49,519 bases of DNA, taken from Polynucleobacter sp. GTDB taxonomy: Bacteria; Pseudomonadota; Gammaproteobacteria; Burkholderiales; Burkholderiaceae. The stretch is from positions 1 through 49,519 of the forward strand of contig JAUYRJ010000005.1 of the NCBI GenBank assembly GCA_030696845.1. The letters are read 5' to 3'. The position numbers and the translations under genes were made by a program. Shown piece by piece: positions 33,873 through 42,930 of the stretch (position 1 is its first letter; every line of letters begins with the position of its first letter). Under the pieces are notes generated by a model. That model made no database searches, had not been told where the DNA came from, and worked only from the letters and a program-made list of their open reading frames with translations.

Positions 33873-34325
33873 TTACCGCGGCATATCCCAGCTCGCCGAG
33901 CGATAGGCATACACCACCTCAGCCAGCACAATTAATAGAGAAGTCATAAAAGAGATTAAGCCGAGTACGAAGGTAGCCACCACATACCCGGTTTGCAATA
34001 AACGCACTGATCCCGTCTGAAAGAAAAACAATTCCAGTACGGTTAAAGAAATCAAAACGCCACTGAGTACATCAAAGAAGATTGCCGCCGTACACAAGCG
34101 GCCCCGCATCTTGAATTCGCGTAATTCGATTTCGTAGTGACTGCGCAGCTTTTCAGAAAGAGGCTGATCGCCATATAGCGCATTCTGAATAAAGCGCATC
34201 CGGTCCACTGTTCTAGCCAAGCGGGTTGTAATCGCGCTCACGAGCGTAGCGACCGCAGTCAACAAGAACACTGGCGCCAAGGCAAGCTGAATGTTATTGG
34301 TTAATGCATCAATGGTGATGTTCAT
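33873..34325 (-). CDS. DUF2721-type membrane protein
   Basis: A 150-residue membrane protein with three hydrophobic segments near residues 16-34, 85-105 and 112-135, and a conserved hydrophilic loop [17 protein letters not shown]. This matches my recollection of the DUF2721 family of small bacterial membrane proteins of unknown function. It is followed 50 bp downstream by trmB, and uppP lies 79 bp upstream on the same strand. No catalytic motif is visible. Confidence 0.7.
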   Translation of the reverse strand: MNITIDALTNNIQLALAPVFLLTAVATLVSAITTRLARTVDRMRFIQNALYGDQPLSEKLRSHYEIELREFKMRGRLCTAAIFFDVLSGVLISLTVLELFFFQTGSVRLLQTGYVVATFVLGLISFMTSLLIVLAEVVYAYRSASWDMPR

Positions 34326-34404
34326 AGGGGAACTCGGTTTCAGTATGGAGGTGTTTTAGTGTTTACTAGACTAGGGTTACGATAGCCATCCTAATTGGAG
34401 CTAC

Positions 34405-35286
34405 CTAAGACCACGCCACTAAACCCGTATACGCTGTAATCAGCACTATTACACCAAACACAATACGGTACCAGGCAAATGGAACAAAATTATGTGAAGC
34501 CACATACTGGATTAACCAGCGCACGCAAATAAACGCCGATACAAAAGCCGCCACAAATCCCACAGCAATCGCCCAGCCAAAATGCATGGCTTCAGCACCG
34601 CTCGTTTGAATGGGGTTCATCCAGATTTTGAGAAGCTCATATGCAGTTGCCCCGCCAATCACCGGAATGGCCAAGAAAAAAGAGAATTCGGTTGCAACGG
34701 CTCTAGGCAAACCAAAGAGCATGCCACCAATAATGGTGGCGCCTGATCGTGAGGTGCCTGGTATTAGGGCGGCGCACTGCGCTAAACCCACCTTGAGGGC
34801 GTCAAGCGCCGTTAAATCATCCACCGTCTGAATGGCTTTACCGCTTCTCGCCACAGCGTCTTTCTGAAAACCCCGCACTGCCTGTTTTTGGCGATGCTCC
34901 GCCCAAAAGATGACAAACGCGCCGCCAATGAAGGCCATGGCTACCGGTACCGGAGAAAACAAAAACGCTTTAATGTATTTACCAAAGAGCAAGGCCAGAC
35001 TCATCGCAGGCACAGAAGCAATCAGCACATTGATCACAAAGCGTTTAGAAGCATCGCTCGTCCGAATGGTGGAGGCTACCGCCCACAGTTTGGCGCGGTA
35101 CTCCCAGCAGACAGCCAAGATGGCGCCAAACTGAATAATCACCTCAAAGGCTTTACCCCGCTCATCATTAAAGCCGAGCAAGTCACCGACCAAAATAAGG
35201 TGTCCGGTACTCGAAATCGGCAAAAACTCCGTGAGGCCTTCGACAATACCCAAAATGAGGGCTTTGCCCAGTAGTAATAGATCCAT
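34405..35286 (-). CDS. uppP: Undecaprenyl-diphosphatase
   Basis: A 293-residue polytopic membrane protein of the UppP/BacA family with both active-site motifs: [20 protein letters not shown] near residue 16 and [20 protein letters not shown] near residue 175. It dephosphorylates undecaprenyl pyrophosphate, recycling the carrier for peptidoglycan synthesis and conferring basal bacitracin resistance. Length and motif spacing are normal. It is divergent from the TolC-type gene. Confidence 0.93.
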   Translation of the reverse strand: MDLLLLGKALILGIVEGLTEFLPISSTGHLILVGDLLGFNDERGKAFEVIIQFGAILAVCWEYRAKLWAVASTIRTSDASKRFVINVLIASVPAMSLALLFGKYIKAFLFSPVPVAMAFIGGAFVIFWAEHRQKQAVRGFQKDAVARSGKAIQTVDDLTALDALKVGLAQCAALIPGTSRSGATIIGGMLFGLPRAVATEFSFFLAIPVIGGATAYELLKIWMNPIQTSGAEAMHFGWAIAVGFVAAFVSAFICVRWLIQYVASHNFVPFAWYRIVFGVIVLITAYTGLVAWS

Positions 35287-35409
35287 CCGTCGATTTTAAG
35301 GCTTTCAGATCAGAAGCAAGGCAAGTCCCAATCCCAAAGCCCGGCTTAGGCACAAAGACTCCATTTGGCCTTAAACTGCATGCTATCCATCTATCTATTG
35401 CGATATTGA

Positions 35410-37131
35410 ATGACTTTGCCGTGCTTTACTGCTCCAACCCGCTTTAAGCCCAAAAATGCCCCGCAGCTTGCTATTGCGCTCGGGCTCATGCTGGGCGCAT
35501 TGGGTTCTATTTCTGCGATGCCTGCGTTGGCGCAAATACCCAGCATCAGCTCAAACACAAGTCCAAACACAAGCCCAGGCATAAACACAAGCGGCGGCCA
35601 AGTCACGGTTACCCCGGAGTTACCCACGGCAGGCAATTCAGCGGCTGGTAGTAAAAACGCAGCTACAAACCCAACTACAAGCGCCAATACCAATGCCCCC
35701 AATTTATCCCTGCCGCCGCAGTTAGTCGCGCCAGCTTCCAGTAGCGTGCCTGCCTTTAGTAATTTCAGTAGTAATCCACGCGATGCTCTGAGTCCTGGCC
35801 AAACCATGGATTTAATGCGGCTCTATCAAGAGGCGGCATTTAATGATCCGGCGTTAAATAGTGCGCGCTTTAATTACGCTGCCAATAAAGAGTTTTATTG
35901 GCAAGGTTTGTCGACTTTGTTACCCCAGGTATCGGCTAATCCGGCGGCAACCCGTTTTTTTCAGCATGGCGAAGGCAATAACCGCATATTTGATCAGCGC
36001 AGCTATACCGTCAGCTTGACCCAGCCTATTTTTAATGCCGCCGCCTTAGAGGTTTTCAAGCAGGGTGACTTGGTGACTAAAGTGGCTGATTTGCAATTCT
36101 TGCAAGCCCAGCAAGAATTAGTCATTCGGGTATCGCAGGCCTACTTCGATGTTTTAACTGCGCAAGACAATGTCGAGCTCTTTCAGAATAAAAAAGCATT
36201 GATTAAGCAGCAATTGCAAGCCGCACAATCCAAGTTTGAAGTGGGCTCGGCGACCATTGTCGATGCCAATGATGCGCAGGCCCGGTTTGATTTAGCCAAT
36301 GCTCAAGAGGTGGCGGCGCAAGCCGAGCTGGTGGTTAAACGCGGCGTTTTAGAACAAATCGTGGGTCATCCCGTACCCCCTTTAAAGCCTTTAATGAAAG
36401 ACGCCAAGATTGAAGGGGTGGTAGCTGACCCCAGAGCTAAGACAACCGATGCCAAAGGCATCCCGATTGCAGAGAGCATTAATCCCAAACTGCCAGCAGG
36501 GCAAACACTCGATGATTGGGTTAAACAAGCTGAAGCAGCGAACTATGGCGTGTTAGCCAGTCAACTGAACGTCGATATCGCGCAAAGTACCTATAAAGGC
36601 GCTTTAGCAGCGAATTACCCTACTGTGAACTTTGTGGGTACCACCGGCTTTAATGCGGCCAATGGCTCTCCCACGAATTTCAATCCATCAACCACGCAAA
36701 ACATTTATAACAATACGATCGCCCTGCAAATGAACATCCCGATTTTTTCAGGGGGGTTTAATAACTCGGTAATTCGGCAACGCGCGGCGCTCTTAGATAA
36801 AGCCAAATCGGATTATGACAACCTCAGAAGAATCGCTGCCCAAGCAACCCGGCAAGCCTTTACGGGGTTTTATGGTGGCTTAGCCACCGTCAGGGCATTT
36901 GAAGCTGCAGAAAAATCATCGGCTTCTGCCTTAGCATCAAGTCAGCTCGGGTTTGATGTGGGTACCTTGATTAATCTGGATGTCCTAATTGCGCTCGATG
37001 CCCTCTTTACCACCAGAGCAACGCTTTACAAAGCCAGGTACGACACCATCCTCAATGCCTTGAGGCTCAAAGCCCAAGCAGCGGCACTGACGGATCAGGA
37101 TTTATTGGCGGTGAATGCGCTATTGAAGTAA
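35410..37131 (+). CDS. TolC-family outer membrane efflux channel
   Basis: A 573-residue outer membrane factor. It has a signal peptide of about 41 residues (LAIALGLMLGALGSISAMPA then LAQ), a low-complexity Ser/Thr/Asn/Pro-rich stretch to about residue 115, then the TolC coiled-coil repeats: MDLMRLYQEAAFNDPALNSA, QAYFDVLTAQDNVELFQNKK, KFEVGSATIVDANDAQARFD, and the second repeat QAFTGFYGGLATVRAFEAAE with FDVGTLINLDVLIALDALF. It exports proteins or small molecules with an inner-membrane pump not encoded here. The unusually long disordered N-terminus is notable. Confidence 0.88.
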   Translation: MTLPCFTAPTRFKPKNAPQLAIALGLMLGALGSISAMPALAQIPSISSNTSPNTSPGINTSGGQVTVTPELPTAGNSAAGSKNAATNPTTSANTNAPNLSLPPQLVAPASSSVPAFSNFSSNPRDALSPGQTMDLMRLYQEAAFNDPALNSARFNYAANKEFYWQGLSTLLPQVSANPAATRFFQHGEGNNRIFDQRSYTVSLTQPIFNAAALEVFKQGDLVTKVADLQFLQAQQELVIRVSQAYFDVLTAQDNVELFQNKKALIKQQLQAAQSKFEVGSATIVDANDAQARFDLANAQEVAAQAELVVKRGVLEQIVGHPVPPLKPLMKDAKIEGVVADPRAKTTDAKGIPIAESINPKLPAGQTLDDWVKQAEAANYGVLASQLNVDIAQSTYKGALAANYPTVNFVGTTGFNAANGSPTNFNPSTTQNIYNNTIALQMNIPIFSGGFNNSVIRQRAALLDKAKSDYDNLRRIAAQATRQAFTGFYGGLATVRAFEAAEKSSASALASSQLGFDVGTLINLDVLIALDALFTTRATLYKARYDTILNALRLKAQAAALTDQDLLAVNALLK

Positions 37132-37267
37132 AAAACTGCATTCGTAAGTACAGCCTCACCTCGTTGCAAACAATATGAGGACCTCTCTTTTTAAATCGCT
37201 TTGAGTATCCGCCTCGTCCATCTATACGTCATGAGCCCCAAAAAATAGCTGTTGCAAATATACAATA

Positions 37268-37325
37268 TATAGCCTGTTATTTTATTTTACAAACTATAAC
37301 CTGTAATAGTAAAATACAGGTTATA
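37268..37325. promoter_or_regulatory. HipB-type operators, module 2
   Basis: A perfect 11-bp palindrome TATAACCTGTA-N9-TACAGGTTATA occupies 37295-37325. A weaker overlapping copy, TATAGCCTGT ... TACAAACTATA, covers 37268-37298. They lie 37-94 bp before the GTG start of the antitoxin. Confidence 0.6.
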
Positions 37326-37361
37326 TTCTGTTTAATGCAATAGCCACCCAAGGAGCGCGCC

Positions 37362-37763
37362 GTGGACTACCCGATCAAAACCATCGCTCAACTACAGCCG
37401 ATTGTGCAGGGATTTCGCAAGGCGACTGGGATGTCGCAAACCGCAGTCGCGAAAAAACTCGGCATCACCCAGCAAAGTTACGCCGAATTTGAATTAAATC
37501 CCCAATTGGCTAGTACTGAGCGCCTATTTAGAATTTTGCGCTTATTCAATGTAGAAATCTCCCTTTCGCACAAGGCTGATTCTGAAGCTGCATTTGCGGG
37601 TAAGGCAAGCTCAAAAACGACTAGTGCAACTCAGTTGGTAACCAAGCAAGCAACGAAGCGATTAACTAAGCAGGAAACAAAGCCCAGCAAGCAAGATCCT
37701 AAATTAATCCAATCCAAGATATCAAAGCGCGCCATCGAGAAGGCCAACAAGGAAAGCTGGTAA
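37362..37763 (+). CDS. HipB-like HTH antitoxin (module 2)
   Basis: A 133-residue XRE-type HTH protein: VQGFRKATGMSQTAVAKKLG, ITQQSYAEFELNPQLASTER and LFRILRLFNVEISL. The C-terminal 60 residues are Lys/Thr/Gln-rich with a repetitive TKQATKRLTKQETKPSKQ segment, probably disordered and able to bind DNA or HipA. The start is GTG 37362 with AAGGAG ahead. It is followed 2 bp later by hipA. Confidence 0.82.
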   Translation: MDYPIKTIAQLQPIVQGFRKATGMSQTAVAKKLGITQQSYAEFELNPQLASTERLFRILRLFNVEISLSHKADSEAAFAGKASSKTTSATQLVTKQATKRLTKQETKPSKQDPKLIQSKISKRAIEKANKESW

Positions 37764-37765
37764 TC

Positions 37766-39094
37766 ATGGCAAAACGCACTGCCTATGGAAGGCTCCATAT
37801 TTGGATGAATGGTGAACTGGTGGGGCTGTGGGAACAGACTCCAAGGGGTCCCGTATTACAGTATTTTGATGCATGGCTACAAAGCGAACGGGCTCGCCCT
37901 TTATCGCTATCGCTTCCGTTCACGCCGGATAATCAACCCTATCGAAATACCAAAGTCACTGCTTTTTTTGATAATCTACTGCCAGATAGTAGTGCGATTC
38001 GTCTACGATTAGCGCAGCAATATCAAACTACTAGCACTAGTCCATTTGAGCTGCTGTCAAAAATCGGTCGTGATTGCGCAGGCGCCATTCAATTACTTCC
38101 TATAGATGAAGAACCAGCCGGGCTATTTCAAATTGAAGGTAAGCCACTCAAGCCCAAAGAGATTGCCCAGATACTGCGAGACACCACCTCAAGCAGTGCG
38201 CTTGGTAAGGGAAATTCCGATCACACCCTTAGGCTCTCGATTGCCGGCGCTCAAGAAAAAACAGCGCTCCTTTTTCATCAGGATCAGTGGATGTTGCCCA
38301 TTGGGAGCACCCCAACTACCCATATTTTCAAATTACCTCTGGGCATCATTGGAAATATGCAAGCCGATATGCGCACCTCCGTTGAAAATGAGTGGCTGTG
38401 CTCTAAGATCATGCATGCCTATGGCATTCCAATTGCCCACTGTGACATAGCGCGGTTTGAAGATCAAAAAGCGTTAGTTGTAACCCGCTTTGATCGGAGG
38501 CTTTCAAGCGATGCAAGCTGGATCATTCGCTTGCCTCAAGAAGATTGTTGCCAAGCTACCAGTACGCCGCCCACACTGAAATACCAATCCGATGGAGGCC
38601 CCGGTACTGCGCACATCATGGAGATATTGCAAGGCTCCAATCAGGCGCAGCAAGATCGCCGCCATTTCTATAAAACGCAAATCATTTTCTGGGTTTTAGC
38701 GGCTACGGATGGGCATGCTAAAAACTTTAGCATTGCGCATCTACCCCAAAACCAATACCAAGCCACCCCGATTTATGATGTGCTCTCCGCGCATCCGATC
38801 ATTGGAAAATCAAAAAATCAAATAGCCGTCCAGAATGTTAAGTTAGCCATGGCTGTCCATAGCAAACATAATCATTATGAGATCGACAAAATTATGCCAA
38901 GGCACTGGCTGACCCAGGCCGAGCGTGTGCAATTTGGTGCGGACGCAGCAGCCGAGTTAATTGAGGAAGTCATCCGGTCTACACCGCACGTCATCAACGC
39001 GGTCAGCAAACGATTGCCCAAGGATTTTCCGGTGGATCTCGCAGACGCCATTTTTACTGGCATGGAGCGGCAAATTAAGAAATTATCCAGATGA
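37766..39094 (+). CDS. HipA-like kinase toxin (module 2)
   Basis: A 442-residue HipA kinase with FFDNLLPDSSAIRLRLAQQY, LLSKIGRDCAGAIQLLP, the nucleotide loop LSIAGAQEKTALLFHQDQW, STPTTHIFKLPLG, ALVVTRFDRRL, the catalytic ATDGHAKNFSIAHLP and TPIYDVLSAHPIIG. These match canonical HipA of the E. coli type (SIAGAQEKTA). It is paired with the upstream HTH protein. The kinase appears intact and distinct from the other two HipA copies in the window. Confidence 0.88.
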   Translation: MAKRTAYGRLHIWMNGELVGLWEQTPRGPVLQYFDAWLQSERARPLSLSLPFTPDNQPYRNTKVTAFFDNLLPDSSAIRLRLAQQYQTTSTSPFELLSKIGRDCAGAIQLLPIDEEPAGLFQIEGKPLKPKEIAQILRDTTSSSALGKGNSDHTLRLSIAGAQEKTALLFHQDQWMLPIGSTPTTHIFKLPLGIIGNMQADMRTSVENEWLCSKIMHAYGIPIAHCDIARFEDQKALVVTRFDRRLSSDASWIIRLPQEDCCQATSTPPTLKYQSDGGPGTAHIMEILQGSNQAQQDRRHFYKTQIIFWVLAATDGHAKNFSIAHLPQNQYQATPIYDVLSAHPIIGKSKNQIAVQNVKLAMAVHSKHNHYEIDKIMPRHWLTQAERVQFGADAAAELIEEVIRSTPHVINAVSKRLPKDFPVDLADAIFTGMERQIKKLSR

Positions 39095-39140
39095 ATGCAA
39101 AAAAAACGATAAATACCTTTTTAGAATTTATAATGGTCGA

Positions 39141-40241
39141 ATGACCAGTTTGCTCGCCGCCTTCTTTGCCTCGTTTGTTGCAACGCTGTTGATTATTCGC
39201 TTTAAGCATGTGCATGGGCATTTTTCAGGCGACCATGATCTAACAGGCCCACAGAAATTCCATACGGGATCAGTACCTCGCATTGGCGGTATTAGCATTG
39301 CCATTGGTGTGTTAGCAGCAACCTTAGTGCATTTACAAGCCAATCCCGCCCCCGCTTTTGAAATCACCCTCTTGCTGTGCGCCATTCCGACGTTTGCCAT
39401 TGGCCTAACCGAAGATCTGACTAAAACCGTGAGCGTGCGCACCCGCCTTTTATTTACCGCTCTTGCCGCTGGTCTTGCCGCCCACTACTTGGGAGCTCAA
39501 ATACCTAGGCTGGATATTCCAGGTATTGATTACGTATTAAGCATTCCGCTGATCGCTATTGTATTTACGGTCTTTGCGATTACAGGCTTATCCAATGCCT
39601 ACAATATCATTGATGGCTTTAATGGTTTATCTAGCATGGTGGGCATCATCACTCTGTTAGGCCTTGCCTATGTGAGTTTTATAGTGGGCGATACTTTAAT
39701 AAGCTACTTAAGCCTGATGATGGCCAGTAGCATTATGGGTTTCTTTATCTGGAACTACCCTAGAGGCCTGATCTTTTTGGGTGATGGCGGCGCTTACCTG
39801 ATTGGCTTTTGGATTGCGCTCTTGAGTGTGTTGTTGGTGGCGCGCCACACCCAAATCTCACCCTGGTTCGCACTCCTGATCAATGCCTATCCTATTTTAG
39901 AAACGCTCTTCACCATCTACCGCAGAAAAATCCACCAAGGTAAGAGCCCTGGGCAACCCGATGGCATTCATTTCCATACCCTGATTTACAGACGCATTCT
40001 GAACCCCACCAGCGCTAAGAATAAAAATGACTGGTTCTCGGCAAATGCCAAGACAGCACCCTATCTTTGGCTCCTCAGTAGCATTGCAGTCGTGCCTGCA
40101 ATGCTGTGGTGGCAATCGACTCCTATCCTAGTCACAGCAGCAGTGGTGTTTGTAATTTCGTATGTGTGGATTTACAAGAAGGTAGTAAGCTTTAGAACGC
40201 CAGATGGATGCACCCATACTGATCAAACGATAGGCGAATAA
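39141..40241 (+). CDS. MraY/WecA-family glycosyl-1-phosphate transferase
   Basis: A 366-residue polytopic protein of glycosyltransferase family 4. It shows FSGDHDLTGPQKFHTGSVPR near residue 30, GLSNAYNIIDGFNGLSSMVG with the catalytic Asp pair, and FLGDGGAYLIGFWIALLSVL. It transfers a sugar-1-phosphate from a UDP-sugar to undecaprenyl phosphate, starting O-antigen or exopolysaccharide synthesis. The start ATG 39141 is chosen; the frame extends upstream only by overlapping hipA. MraY itself is less likely because no mur cluster is present. Confidence 0.85.
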   Translation: MTSLLAAFFASFVATLLIIRFKHVHGHFSGDHDLTGPQKFHTGSVPRIGGISIAIGVLAATLVHLQANPAPAFEITLLLCAIPTFAIGLTEDLTKTVSVRTRLLFTALAAGLAAHYLGAQIPRLDIPGIDYVLSIPLIAIVFTVFAITGLSNAYNIIDGFNGLSSMVGIITLLGLAYVSFIVGDTLISYLSLMMASSIMGFFIWNYPRGLIFLGDGGAYLIGFWIALLSVLLVARHTQISPWFALLINAYPILETLFTIYRRKIHQGKSPGQPDGIHFHTLIYRRILNPTSAKNKNDWFSANAKTAPYLWLLSSIAVVPAMLWWQSTPILVTAAVVFVISYVWIYKKVVSFRTPDGCTHTDQTIGE

Positions 40242-40369
40242 GCTGTTAATTATTGAAGCACAGTTCAATAAAGTAATCTTTTAAAAACACTGATGAAGTA
40301 ATAAGCAATCCATCAAAGAGATGAATAGCAAACAGTAAACGGAACTAAAAACACCTTAATCAGTTTTGA

Positions 40370-40501
40370 TTACTTAATGATCCGCAGAACACTAAGCAAT
40401 TGCCAAAGAAAAATGCAGACTGTTAAGCATGCTACCGCGATGAGGCTAAGCTCAATCCGAAACAAACGAACGCGTTTGTGAACATATTCAATCGATAGCA
40501 T
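40370..40501 (-). CDS. Small single-span membrane protein (43 aa), candidate
   Basis: A leftward reading frame from ATG 40501 encodes 43 residues: a basic N-terminus MLSIEYVHKRVRLFRIE, a hydrophobic segment LSLIAVACLTVCIFLWQLL and a short basic tail. A clear ribosome-binding site (GAGGAAA) lies before the ATG. The composition and Shine-Dalgarno support a real small membrane protein, but I know no homolog. It occupies an otherwise empty gap after the glycosyltransferase gene. Confidence 0.4.
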   Translation of the reverse strand: MLSIEYVHKRVRLFRIELSLIAVACLTVCIFLWQLLSVLRIIK

Positions 40502-40744
40502 GGCAGTTTCCTCAAAGTTGAAAACTGAAGCTTAATGAAAGATATGAAGAAATGATGTCAGGGATTACGGATTTGTATCGGGGAGGCTGCAGCGAGATCT
40601 GTAGTCATTGACTAGTATTAAGTTGCGCCTTACTAGGCCGGCTAAGACTATTTGCCTATTCTCGGCTTTATAAAAATAGTTCAGATTATGGCGCTAAGGA
40701 AACGGTCACTTTAAATTTATTGATGGAAATTGTTGCTATTAATG

Positions 40745-41581
40745 CTACAACTCCGCATCTAATGTGATTGAAACTATCTCAAGCTGTTTTTTCTGAAACC
40801 TTCTAGACCTCTTTTCGCGAACTTTAAATTTCACTCTGGCACATCCCAAAACAAAATCTGCAGGCTCAATTGTTAGGGGTACGACAAAGTACTTATCATC
40901 TGCAAATTTGATATCTAGGCGCGGTTTATCACGCATTGGCACCGCATAAATCGCCTCCAAAATACCATTTTTACTCGGGCCGATTAGGCCTCCAGAAACA
41001 CCTAGCTGGTAACGAAGTTTCTTGTATTTGAGATAGGCATTTACTCTATCGACTTGCTGCTTTCGTAACCCAAAATTTAGTGGGATAAGAACAGGTTGAC
41101 TCACAATCGACCTAACAACATCCTTAGAGGCCTTGTCCATTGACATCACAACACATCGAATACCATAAGTATTTAAATGAATATGCCTAAAAATCTCATT
41201 TTCACAATTTGGCTCAGAAGCACAAATCAATTGAAGCTCCATAAAGATTGATTTGTGCAAATCCTGAATAGGAATATCAATAATTACATCGCCTGGCTTT
41301 TGATTTACCTTATCTAGCATATTAAGGGATGTAATCCGATATGATGCGATAGGATTTGTTTTTTTAATATCAATTAAGCAATTTACAAAAAGTGTTTCTT
41401 GCAAAATCTTCTCACCGACCAATCGATAGTTAATCCTACCGGTGGTGTGAATTGAAATTTCATTCCTATACTTGCCGCCATGACTCGCTAGCTGCAAATA
41501 TATTGAACCATCATTTTCATTGACATTGAGGTTTCCAAACCCAAATAGTGCTCCGTCAGCATGAAAAATTATCTGGCCCAT
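40745..41581 (-). CDS. Uncharacterised 278-aa protein downstream of higBA
   Basis: Not recognised. The protein has no signal peptide or membrane segment. It has an N-terminal beta-rich half (MGQIIFHADGALFGFGNLNV, GGKYRNEISIHTTGRINYRL), a central helix-rich part and a basic C-terminus (KFKVREKRSRRFQKKQLEIV). It starts 20 bp after the higA stop on the same strand, so it is probably the third gene of the higBA operon. The AT-rich base composition matches accessory DNA. A role in modulating the toxin or in defence is conceivable, but nothing in the sequence shows it. Confidence 0.7.
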   Translation of the reverse strand: MGQIIFHADGALFGFGNLNVNENDGSIYLQLASHGGKYRNEISIHTTGRINYRLVGEKILQETLFVNCLIDIKKTNPIASYRITSLNMLDKVNQKPGDVIIDIPIQDLHKSIFMELQLICASEPNCENEIFRHIHLNTYGIRCVVMSMDKASKDVVRSIVSQPVLIPLNFGLRKQQVDRVNAYLKYKKLRYQLGVSGGLIGPSKNGILEAIYAVPMRDKPRLDIKFADDKYFVVPLTIEPADFVLGCARVKFKVREKRSRRFQKKQLEIVSITLDAEL

Positions 41582-41601
41582 TTAATAGAGTCTATGCAAT
41601 A

Positions 41602-41937
41602 TTAGGCCGGCGCTAATAACGGCCTCATTGCCATTGGGGCAATTGCAGGATTAGTTTTAAACCTCTGCTCAACCTCCCATAAATCGACTGCTTCCTGCAT
41701 ATGCAACCAGCTCTCAGGCGTTCCGCCAATAACTTTAGAAATCCGGACCGCCATCTCAGCGCTTACGCCTCTTTTTTCATGCAGAATTTCAGACACAGTT
41801 AAACGGCTAACACCCAAATAATTTGCAAAAGCTGCCTGCGTAATATCAAGCTCAGGCAACACATCCTCGCGCAAGATTGCCCCCGGATGAGTTGGTCTAC
41901 GGTTTGGATTTCTCAAACTTCTCATGGTTTTCTTCAT
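41602..41937 (-). CDS. higA: HigA-family HTH antitoxin
   Basis: A 111-residue antitoxin with the VapI/HigA pattern: RRPTHPGAILREDVLPELDI, TQAAFANYLGVSRLTVSEIL, HEKRGVSAEMAVRISKVIGG and TPESWLHMQEAVDLWEVEQR. It binds and neutralises HigB and represses the operon. Its ATG overlaps the higB stop by one base. A possible later start could remove the first few residues. Confidence 0.9.
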   Translation of the reverse strand: MKKTMRSLRNPNRRPTHPGAILREDVLPELDITQAAFANYLGVSRLTVSEILHEKRGVSAEMAVRISKVIGGTPESWLHMQEAVDLWEVEQRFKTNPAIAPMAMRPLLAPA

Positions 41938-42215
41938 CAGTGATAATCCTCCAAATCAACTTCGATTACGCTATCGCCATTAAACTTAAAAGTAATTCTC
42001 CAATTTCCCGATACGGTAACGGAGTAAACGCCCTTACGCTTACCCTTTAATTCGTGAAACTTGTAGCCGGGTAAATCCATATCCACCGGAACAACAGCAG
42101 CGTCCAATCGATCTAACATGCGCTCGATCCTAGCGGCATACTGCGCAGGGATAGCTTTATAGCTACCCTTTGAATAAAAACTCTCTAGCCCTTTATGGTG
42201 AAACGATACAATCAT
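41937..42215 (-). CDS. higB: HigB-family mRNA interferase toxin
   Basis: A 92-residue RelE-superfamily toxin: FHHKGLESFYSKGSYKAIPA, MLDRLDAAVVPVDMDLPGYK, HELKGKRKGVYSVTVSGNWR and ITFKFNGDSVIEVDLEDYH. HigB cleaves ribosome-bound mRNA. The toxin-first gene order is typical for higBA. Its promoter and a palindromic operator are visible upstream. Confidence 0.9.
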   Translation of the reverse strand: MIVSFHHKGLESFYSKGSYKAIPAQYAARIERMLDRLDAAVVPVDMDLPGYKFHELKGKRKGVYSVTVSGNWRITFKFNGDSVIEVDLEDYH

Positions 42216-42232
42216 TCTTTCCTTTTTTTGTA

Positions 42233-42260
42233 ATTGTAATGTATAGTATTACAATGTCAA
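42233..42260 (-). promoter_or_regulatory. higBA promoter with internal operator
   Basis: On the minus strand TTGACA (42255-42260), a 16-bp spacer and TACAAT (42233-42238) form a sigma-70 promoter. An eight-base palindrome ATTGTAAT-N7-ATTACAAT (42233-42255) fills the spacer and covers the -10 box, so HigA binding there would block RNA polymerase. Confidence 0.7.
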
Positions 42261-42526
42261 GCAGTTAATTACATCATAGGAAATACTCGATACATGGCAT
42301 TAGCGGGCCGATCACCTTCTAAGCCATATACCATATAGGCCCATGGCAAAGTGACTTTTCTGAGAATTTGCTGTAGAACGCAAAAGCTCGAAAAAAGATT
42401 TTGGTCAATTTTTCGATTTCAGAATTAGAAATGGACTTCAAAAATCATTTTTGCGTTTTAAGAAGATCGAAAAGTTTTGAATGTATTTTCTGAATTCAGA
42501 AGCGAATCGAGATCACGTCAATTTTT

Positions 42527-42601
42527 AAAGAGTGCGTGGACACGCTCTCTTTACTTTTGGAGAAGCTTTGCGAACTCAATCGAAAAGAGTGTGGACACGC
42601 T
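42527..42601. repeat. Hairpin and near-direct repeat with core GTGGACACGCT
   Basis: The first copy (42527-42552) folds as AAAGAG-T-GCGTG, loop GA, CACGC-T-CTCTTT. The second copy (42584-42601, AAAGAGTGTGGACACGCT) lacks one C and the closing arm. Confidence 0.5.
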
Positions 42602-42673
42602 GCCAAAAAAAACCCCAACATGTAGCTCTCGCGACCAGTCCATCGAATTAAATATCATCAAGACAATTGACAG

Positions 42674-42718
42674 GCACCACATTAAAATGCGTCCTTAGGA
42701 CGCATTTTAATGTGGTGC
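42674..42718. repeat. Perfect 45-bp palindrome
   Basis: 22-bp arms from GCACCACATT to CGTCCT are exactly complementary around a single central T. There is no T-run after it. It is far longer than a protein operator and resembles a hairpin element or an insertion scar. Confidence 0.75.
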
Positions 42719-42823
42719 TGATATGAACTCTCTAGGGGTATTTAGATTAAAGAGGTGCTCAGGGAGTTCGCTCAGGCCCTATTGCAATTACAGCAGTAAC
42801 TAGCTCAGTAAACGCTGAATTTG

Positions 42824-42850
42824 CACGCTAACATGGTCGATGTTAGCGTG
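42824..42850. repeat. Inverted repeat with 11-bp arms
   Basis: CACGCTAACAT, five bases GGTCG, ATGTTAGCGTG. Perfect arms and a short loop, with an AT-rich tail; possible terminator for leftover transcription or an operator. Confidence 0.55.
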
Positions 42851-42930
42851 ATATTAATCATGTTAACTAATTGATTTTATTGGCATTTATTATAAATATC
42901 CGTAACAACGCGGTGATTATCCCCATTTAA

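Noticed and set aside
42477..42698. 73-residue rightward reading frame
   Set aside because: No ribosome-binding site, it runs through hairpin repeats and into the large palindrome, and the composition is not protein-like.
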